Source: an uncultured Faecalibacterium sp. (GTDB taxonomy: Bacteria > Bacillota > Clostridia > Oscillospirales > Ruminococcaceae). Taken from it: 10,278 nt of DNA. The stretch is taken from NCBI GenBank assembly GCA_934525325.1, contig CAKSZE010000061.1, positions 1-10,278 of the forward strand, written 5' to 3'. Shown in pieces: positions 6,757 to 10,278 of the stretch (positions within the stretch are counted from its first letter, which is position 1; every line of letters begins with the position of its first letter). The notes beneath the pieces were generated by a model, which was given only the letters and a program-made list of their open reading frames with translations, was not told the origin of the DNA and made no database searches. Made by a program: the position numbers and the translations under genes.

Positions 6757-6868
6757 TGGGAAGCGGGGCCGCAACCGATTCCCAAGTAACATGATTCCTC
6801 CTCACACCAAGGCAATATCCAAGCAAAACACCCTTCTCTGTGCACCGCAACACAGAGAAGGGTGTTTT
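6757..6868 (+). ncRNA. Candidate small RNA with anti-Shine-Dalgarno linker
   Basis: The predicted transcript of about 112 bases has three parts. A 5' hairpin has TGGGAA/TTCCCA and CGG/CCG helices separated by a G-A mismatch (6757-6784). An unpaired linker of 40 bases carries CCTCCTC (6797-6803). A terminator hairpin follows at 6825-6868. No ORF with a ribosome site fits inside. CCTCCTC is exactly complementary to GAGGAGG, the mgtE ribosome site (7271-7277), and generally to ribosome sites. This layout is typical of trans-acting small RNAs in Firmicutes. I do not recognise it as 6S, SRP, tmRNA or RNase P RNA. Confidence 0.5.
6825..6868. terminator. 18-bp perfect terminator stem
   Basis: Arms 6825-6842 and 6851-6868 pair perfectly (AAAACACCCTTCTCTGTG with its complement) around an 8-base loop. 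The right arm ends in TTTT followed by GTTTCTG; the left end gives TTTT in the other direction. It isolates the mgtE promoter from upstream rightward transcription. Confidence 0.82.
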
Positions 6869-6915
6869 GTTTCTGTAAGACGCTGCAAAAATCTTTGCAA
6901 AACTTCGCTTTAGGG

Positions 6916-6944
6916 TTGACCCTATTTTTTTGCGGCGCTATAAT
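6916..6944 (+). promoter_or_regulatory. mgtE promoter
   Basis: TTGACC (6916-6921), a 17-base spacer, then a perfect TATAAT (6939-6944). Start of transcription is expected at about 6951-6952, giving a leader of about 330 bases before mgtE. This is the strongest promoter match in the window. Confidence 0.85.
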
Positions 6945-6951
6945 AAAAAAG

Positions 6952-7104
6952 GATATAGCCAATGCAGTGCCCGGTGCGGGTGCTGCGGCTGCGGAATTTA
7001 CGAAAACTGGGAGGTGAACGCAGGACAATGGACCCTGATCATAGTCGAAGTAGATCCACCGATGCGGTAGATCGGACAACAAAAAGTACTGCGTTCGCCT
7101 TTTT
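6952..7104 (+). promoter_or_regulatory. Structured mgtE leader with terminator-like closing stem
   Basis: A first hairpin GCAG-TG-CCC/GGG-TG-CTGC (6964-6986) is followed by a long-range stem: GGTGAACGCAG (7013-7023) pairs with CTGCGTTCGCC (7089-7099), 11 continuous pairs with one G-U. It ends directly in TTTTT (7100-7104), so the closing stem acts as an intrinsic terminator. Inside are TGGA/TCCA (7029-7032 with 7055-7058) and CCGAT/ATCGG (7059-7063 with 7071-7075), giving a three-way-junction shape. The 5' arm also covers the ribosome site of the small ORF at 7028. I could not match it to the M-box or other riboswitch consensus that I know. Attenuation of mgtE is the inferred role. Confidence 0.6.
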
Positions 7105-7123
7105 GCATCCGGCGGCTTGCTGA
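7028..7123 (+). CDS. Small upstream ORF (31 aa) in the mgtE leader, possible Mg2+-sensing leader peptide
   Basis: Starting at ATG 7028, the peptide begins MDPDHSRSRSTDAVDRTTKS, continues TAFAFLHPAAC and stops at 7121-7123. A strong GGGAGGTGA (7009-7017) precedes it at slightly long spacing, with AGGA closer in. An in-frame ATG at 6962 could give a 53-residue form, but it lies only about 10 bases after the expected transcript start. The Asp-Pro-Asp beginning recalls the MgtL leader peptide of enterobacterial mgtA (Met-Glu-Pro-Asp-Pro), whose acidic/proline codons make translation sensitive to low Mg2+. The terminator T-run of the leader falls within codons 25-26, so translation and folding compete for the same bases. 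Coding status is inferred; no homology search was possible. Confidence 0.5.
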   Translation: MDPDHSRSRSTDAVDRTTKSTAFAFLHPAAC

Positions 7124-7229
7124 AAAGCCCCCGGAACGGGAAAGGCGCGGCTTTGCGTGCGCGGAAACGGCTGCTTTTGCGGTATTCCGGCACCGGGCGG
7201 CGCGTTTTTTGTTTCCCGACCTGCTGCAT

Positions 7230-7277
7230 CCTCCGGCGCGGAGAAAGCCCTCTGCGCCGTACAGTACCCAGAGGAGG
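7230..7277 (+). promoter_or_regulatory. Alternative hairpins around the mgtE ribosome-binding site
   Basis: The ribosome site AGGAGG (7272-7277) lies 6 bases before the mgtE ATG. CCTCTG (7249-7254) can pair with CAGAGG (7269-7274), hiding its first half; CCTCC (7230-7234) can pair with GGAGG (7273-7277). A competing hairpin, CGGCGC (7234-7239) with GCGCCG (7254-7259), uses bases from both and would free the site. Between 7124 and 7229 I see a GC-rich spacer ending in a T-run (7205-7210) without a clear stem. Confidence 0.4.
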
Positions 7278-7283
7278 TAGCCC

Positions 7284-8858
7284 ATGGAAATGGAAGAAAA
7301 GAAGCTGGAGACCAACACGGAACAGAACCTGCCGGTGCAGGAGCTGCCCGCCGATATCCCCGCCGAGGTGCGTCAGAAGCTGGCCGAGGACCTGAACGAG
7401 GAAGCCACCGAGGACCTGAAGCAGGATATGCGGGAGGCAGAGCGGGAGGAAGCCAACGACGAAGAGGTCAAGGCAAACCCTGAGATGCTGACCAAGAGCC
7501 GTCTGCTGAAGCTGCTGATCAAAAAGCAGTACGTCAAGCTGCGCGAGGTGACCGAGGAAGAGCAGCCCGCCGACCTTGCCGAGCTGCTGGAAGAACTGGA
7601 CGAGAACAACCGTCTGGTGGTGTTCCGTCTGCTGAAAAAAGAAGTTGCCACCGAAGCCTTTGCCTATATGTCCGACGAAGCCCGGGACGATCTGGTGAAC
7701 GCCTTCTCGGACGTGGAGCTGGTGAGCGCCATCGAGGAGATGAGCTTGGACGATGCCGCCGACCTGCTGGAAGATATGCCCGCAGGCGTGGTCAAGCGGG
7801 TGCTGGAAAAATCCTCCCGGCAGACCCGCGAGAGCCTGAACAAGCTGCTGAACTACCCGGAAAGCTCTGCCGGCAGCCTGATGACCCCGGAATATGTCCG
7901 TCTGCGCAAGGATATGACGGTGGAACAGGCTTTTGCCGCCATCCGCAAGCAGGGCGAGAACGCCGAGACCGTCTACACCTGCTATGTGGTGGAGAGCAAC
8001 CGGCTGCAGGGCGTTGTCTCTGCCCGCAATCTGCTGCTGGCAGACCCCAAGACCCCCATCACGGACATCATGGATGACAATCTGGTCACCGTGAAGGTCA
8101 CCGACGATCAGGAGTTTGTGGCCCGTGAGATGCAGCGCTACGACTTTACCGCCATGCCTGTTCTGGACAACGAGGGCATGTTCGTGGGTATCATCACCAT
8201 CGATGACGCTATCGACGTTCTGACCGATGAGAGCACCGAGGATATGCAGAAAATGGCCGCCATTCTCCCGGATGACGATGCCACCACCTACTTTGGCACC
8301 AGCGTGTGGACCCACGCCAAGCAGCGCATTCCTTGGCTGCTGATCCTGATGCTGTCCGCTACCTTTACCGGCATGGTCACCACCCACTACGAGGAAGCCT
8401 TTGTCAGTCTGCCGCTGCTGGTCTCCTTCATGCCCATGCTGATGGATACCGCCGGTAACTGCGGCAACCAGATCAGCACCCTGATGGTGCGCGGTCTGGC
8501 ACTGGGCGAGGTAGAGCCTGCCGACTTTGTACGGGTGCTGGCCAAGGAGCTGCGGGTGTCTGCCATCGTGGGCGCGGTGCTGGGCATCGTGAACGGCCTG
8601 CGCATCTACCTGATGTACACCTTCCTCTTCCCCGGCCAGTACGCCAACGTGATGGGCTACGCCATCGTGGTCAGCGTGTCGCTGTTCTTCAGCGTCATTC
8701 TGGCAAAGCTGGTGGGCGGTATGCTGCCCCTTGCCGCCAAAAAGCTGGGTGCCGACCCCGCCATTATGGCTACCCCCTTCATCACCACCATCGTGGACGC
8801 CTGCAGCCTGATCCTGTACTTCCAGATCGCACAGGTCGTGTTCCGCAATATGATGTAA
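7284..8858 (+). CDS. mgtE: MgtE-type magnesium transporter/channel
   Basis: A 524-residue inner-membrane Mg2+ channel/transporter that acts as a dimer and is gated by Mg2+ binding to its cytosolic domains. Residues 1-67 are a very acidic, probably unstructured extension. The MgtE N domain (about 68-195) follows, then paired CBS domains starting at MTPEYV (200) and at DIMDDNLVTV (about 265) through about 330. The membrane part begins near IPWLLILM (349) and has five predicted segments. MDTAGNCGNQ (387-396) corresponds to the family's M-x-G-G-N-x-G-N-Q pore segment. ATPFITTIVD ends with Asp505, equivalent to the pore aspartate that coordinates Mg2+. The family is usually about 450 residues, so the extra length is mainly the N-terminal extension. 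AGGAGG 6 bases upstream sets the start, although the second ATG (codon 3) is also possible. Expression is probably controlled by the long leader. Confidence 0.96.
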   Translation: MEMEEKKLETNTEQNLPVQELPADIPAEVRQKLAEDLNEEATEDLKQDMREAEREEANDEEVKANPEMLTKSRLLKLLIKKQYVKLREVTEEEQPADLAELLEELDENNRLVVFRLLKKEVATEAFAYMSDEARDDLVNAFSDVELVSAIEEMSLDDAADLLEDMPAGVVKRVLEKSSRQTRESLNKLLNYPESSAGSLMTPEYVRLRKDMTVEQAFAAIRKQGENAETVYTCYVVESNRLQGVVSARNLLLADPKTPITDIMDDNLVTVKVTDDQEFVAREMQRYDFTAMPVLDNEGMFVGIITIDDAIDVLTDESTEDMQKMAAILPDDDATTYFGTSVWTHAKQRIPWLLILMLSATFTGMVTTHYEEAFVSLPLLVSFMPMLMDTAGNCGNQISTLMVRGLALGEVEPADFVRVLAKELRVSAIVGAVLGIVNGLRIYLMYTFLFPGQYANVMGYAIVVSVSLFFSVILAKLVGGMLPLAAKKLGADPAIMATPFITTIVDACSLILYFQIAQVVFRNMM

Positions 8859-8868
8859 AGAAGAAAGC

Positions 8869-8904
8869 AATGCCGGACAGTCTGCGGACTGCCCGGCATT
8901 TTTT
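8869..8904 (+). terminator. mgtE terminator
   Basis: AATGCCGG-A-CAGTC (8869-8882) pairs with GACTG-C-CCGGCATT (8887-8900) around TGCG with one A-C mismatch, followed by TTTT. It begins 10 bases after the mgtE stop. Confidence 0.88.
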
Positions 8905-8942
8905 GGTGTGGAAAACCACAGTTTGTGTCCGTTTTCCACACC
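8905..8942. repeat. Perfect inverted pair of DnaA-box-like sites
   Basis: GGTGTGGAAAAC (8905-8916) and GTTTTCCACACC (8931-8942) are a perfect 12-bp inverted repeat separated by 14 bases. Each arm contains one TTTTCCACA 9-mer, facing each other. A second palindrome, CCCGGGC-G-GTTT with AAAC-T-GCCCGGG (8953-8981), carries another box at its tip. Confidence 0.7.
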
Positions 8943-9343
8943 GGGCTTTTCTCCCGGGCGGTTTGTGGAAAACTGCCCGGGGTAAAATTCCAAATTGGAG
9001 AAAAGCAAACCCGTAAGCCGGAGTAAACTGTAAAAACAAAAGAAAAACCTTCGACTTTCTTTTTTATAAAAGGCAGAATGCCCACATTTTAGCCCACAAA
9101 TTTCCAGAATGCGGCGGCATCCATTACGGCTTGTATAGGGCTTTCCTCCACCGGATGTGGAAAACTATGTGGAAAAGGTGGAAAACATCGTTGGAAACTG
9201 CGTCTCTTTTTCACAAAAACGGTGGAAAACCCGGTGGAAAAAGTGAAAAGTTCATTCCAGACCGGATAGTCCATACAATTTTCGGTTGTCGTTTTGGGAC
9301 TTAAAACCCGCATGAATGCTGTGCATTTCCCGCTTTTTCCACA
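8907..9343. other. Cluster of DnaA-box-like sites with AT-rich core
   Basis: Six exact TTTTCCACA 9-mers occur in 437 bases: plus orientation at 8932-8940 and 9335-9343; minus orientation at 8907-8915, 8964-8972, 9156-9164 and 9168-9176. One-mismatch forms TTTTCCACC occur on the minus strand at 9177-9185, 9221-9229 and 9233-9241, and TTTTTCACA at 9207-9215. The right-hand group runs in the same direction with 9-12 base spacing. Between the two groups 9022-9070 is only about 22% GC. The consensus DnaA box is TTATCCACA, so these differ at one position. It could be a replication origin, a DnaA-titrating site, or unrelated short repeats. No dnaA or dnaN gene is visible here. Confidence 0.5.
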
Positions 9344-9432
9344 CCCCGGCGGCTTCGGGGTGTAAAAACTGCGCTTGCAGCCTGTCTGCCGGGAAAGAAA
9401 GTGCAGTTTCAACGCCTTCCGCGTGGATTTTC

Positions 9433-9461
9433 TTGAATGCAGGGGCCGGTCATGGTAAAAT
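9433..9461 (+). promoter_or_regulatory. Promoter of the rhomboid-like gene
   Basis: TTGAAT (9433-9438), 17-base spacer, TAAAAT (9456-9461); start of transcription expected near 9468, about 42 bases before the gene. Confidence 0.7.
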
Positions 9462-9509
9462 AGATGTAACATGAAACTGGCGGGGCATCCCGCAACGGAG
9501 GCGAAACAC

Positions 9510-10154
9510 ATGAACAACTGGCTGAACAGGCTGGAGCGCAAGTATGGCCGCTACGGCATCCCGAACCTGACCAATATTCTGGTGGCAGGGCAGATCTTGG
9601 TATTGGCCATCGAGCTGTTTGTTGACCGCACCATCCCCTTCTGGCTGGGGCTCAGCCGCAGCCTGCTGCTGCAAGGGCAGATCTGGCGGGTGATCAGCTT
9701 TATCTTCATCCCCTTTTCCGGCGGCAGCATCCTCAGCGTGGTGCTGGGCATCTACTTCACATGGTTCGTCGGCACGGCGCTGGAGCGGGAGTGGGGCGAT
9801 TTCCGCTACACGGTGTATCTGCTGTCCGGTGTGCTGGGCACGGTGCTGGGCTGCCTGCTCACCGGCGTGACCGCCAGCACCTACTGCCTGTCCCTCTCGC
9901 TGCTGCTGGCCTTTGCCATGCTGTACCCGGAGGTGCAGCTGCTGCTCTTCTTTGTCATCCCCATCCGGGTAAAGTATTTCGGCGTTTTCGCAGCGGTGCT
10001 GTGGGTGTTCAGCTTTCTGGGCGCGTCCCTGCCCGGCAAGCTGGACTACCTGTTGTCCATGCTCAACGTTTGGCTCTTCTTTGCCCCCATGGCTTACCGC
10101 TCTCTCCGCGCATGGGTGCGCCGGGAGCAGTGGAAGAGGAAGAACCGCCGGTAA
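9510..10154 (+). CDS. Rhomboid-fold integral membrane protein, probably without protease activity
   Basis: A 214-residue membrane protein with about six hydrophobic segments (roughly 19-37, 71-90, 101-120, 126-140, 143-173, 180-195). It resembles the rhomboid superfamily: GQIWRVISFIFIP (56-68) matches the L1/TM2 W-R region and LEREWGDFRY (91-100) the E-x-x-W-G loop before TM3. Where active rhomboids have GxSG in TM4, this protein has TASTYCLSLSL (121-131), and no catalytic serine/histidine pair is evident. It is therefore likely a pseudoprotease or derlin-like member of unknown role. The C-terminus is short and strongly basic (RREQWKRKNRR). The start at 9510 is chosen because GGAGG (9497-9501) is 8 bases upstream; an ATG at 9471 lies almost on the predicted transcript start. 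It has its own promoter and no co-transcribed partner in view. Confidence 0.82.
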   Translation: MNNWLNRLERKYGRYGIPNLTNILVAGQILVLAIELFVDRTIPFWLGLSRSLLLQGQIWRVISFIFIPFSGGSILSVVLGIYFTWFVGTALEREWGDFRYTVYLLSGVLGTVLGCLLTGVTASTYCLSLSLLLAFAMLYPEVQLLLFFVIPIRVKYFGVFAAVLWVFSFLGASLPGKLDYLLSMLNVWLFFAPMAYRSLRAWVRREQWKRKNRR

Positions 10155-10221
10155 ACATAAAAAATAGAAGCGAATGGGAAAGTTTCTGCTTGCCTTTAGC
10201 GTGCAAGGACGCTCCGCTGGG

Positions 10222-10267
10222 CCAGAGGCAGGGAGGGGTGTTCCGACTCCCCCCTCCCTACCTCTGG
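10222..10267. repeat. Long G/C-rich inverted repeat downstream of the rhomboid-like gene
   Basis: CCAGAGG-C-AGGGAGGGG (10222-10238) pairs with CCCCTCCCT-A-CCTCTGG (10251-10267), 17 positions with one mismatch around a 12-base loop. No T-run follows, so it is not a standard terminator. It could be an end of another interspersed repeat that continues past the window. A smaller AGCGT/ACGCT hairpin lies just before it (10198-10214). Confidence 0.6.
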
Positions 10268-10278
10268 ACTCCACCCAC

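Noticed and set aside
6952..7104. Known M-box, NiCo or manganese riboswitch
   Set aside because: I compared the leader by eye with the conserved cores I remember for these classes and found no match beyond short common words, so it is reported only as an unassigned structured leader.
6708..9008. 766-codon minus-strand ORF opposite mgtE
   Set aside because: Same codon-aligned artefact; it crosses terminators, promoters and the mgtE leader and is His/Gln-rich without domains.
9089..9541. 150-codon minus-strand ORF across the DnaA-box region
   Set aside because: Its Phe/Ser/Thr-rich sequence comes from translating the repeated TTTTCCAC units, it lacks a ribosome site and it overlaps the promoter of the rhomboid-like gene.
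9450..10274. 274-codon minus-strand ORF opposite the rhomboid-like gene
   Set aside because: The plus frame has a promoter, ribosome site and clear membrane segments; the minus frame is a Gln/His-rich shadow.

Overview
The window looks like chromosome from a strictly anaerobic, gut-type Firmicute of the Faecalibacterium/Ruminococcaceae kind. I infer this from the GC-rich genes (heavy C/G third positions) set between AT-rich intergenic regions, sigma-A-type promoters, strong GGAGG ribosome sites, an oxygen-sensitive pyruvate:ferredoxin oxidoreductase, and the type of interspersed palindromic repeats. The species call is from general knowledge, not a search.

Layout. (1) Positions 1-1207, minus strand: a Nudix (ADP-ribose pyrophosphatase-like) gene overlaps by 4 bases the GTG start of an RluA-type pseudouridine synthase that runs off the left edge. 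(2) 1208-1923: back-to-back promoters for the Nudix operon and nifJ, separated by two head-to-head pairs of a palindromic repeat. (3) 1924-5469, plus strand: nifJ, a single-chain pyruvate:ferredoxin oxidoreductase with all catalytic and Fe-S ligands. (4) 5470-5947: an unusually long structured 3' region after nifJ, with at least six hairpins. Two of them are tandem copies that differ by compensatory base changes. It ends in a terminator, followed by a second bidirectional terminator. (5) 5948-6651, minus strand: a toxin-first type II toxin-antitoxin operon (HigBA-like) with promoter and overlapping palindromic operator. (6) 6652-7283: no conventional gene, but a candidate small RNA with its own promoter and terminator. 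It is followed by the mgtE promoter and a ~330-base mgtE leader that contains a 31-codon ORF starting Met-Asp-Pro-Asp, embedded in a terminator-like stem. (7) 7284-8858, plus strand: mgtE, a CBS-domain Mg2+ transporter/channel, then its terminator. (8) 8859-9509: a dense cluster of DnaA-box-like TTTTCCACA sites around an AT-rich core. (9) 9510-10154, plus strand: a rhomboid-fold membrane protein lacking the protease serine motif, followed by an inverted repeat at the right edge.

How it fits together. nifJ is central carbon metabolism (pyruvate to acetyl-CoA, CO2 and reduced ferredoxin) and appears highly expressed. mgtE is housekeeping Mg2+ uptake and appears to be regulated through its leader. 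The toxin-antitoxin pair is an accessory insertion between them. The most interesting non-coding signals are the Mg-transporter leader with its acidic/proline uORF, the tandem covarying hairpins after nifJ, the candidate sRNA at 6757-6868, and the DnaA-box cluster at 8905-9343.
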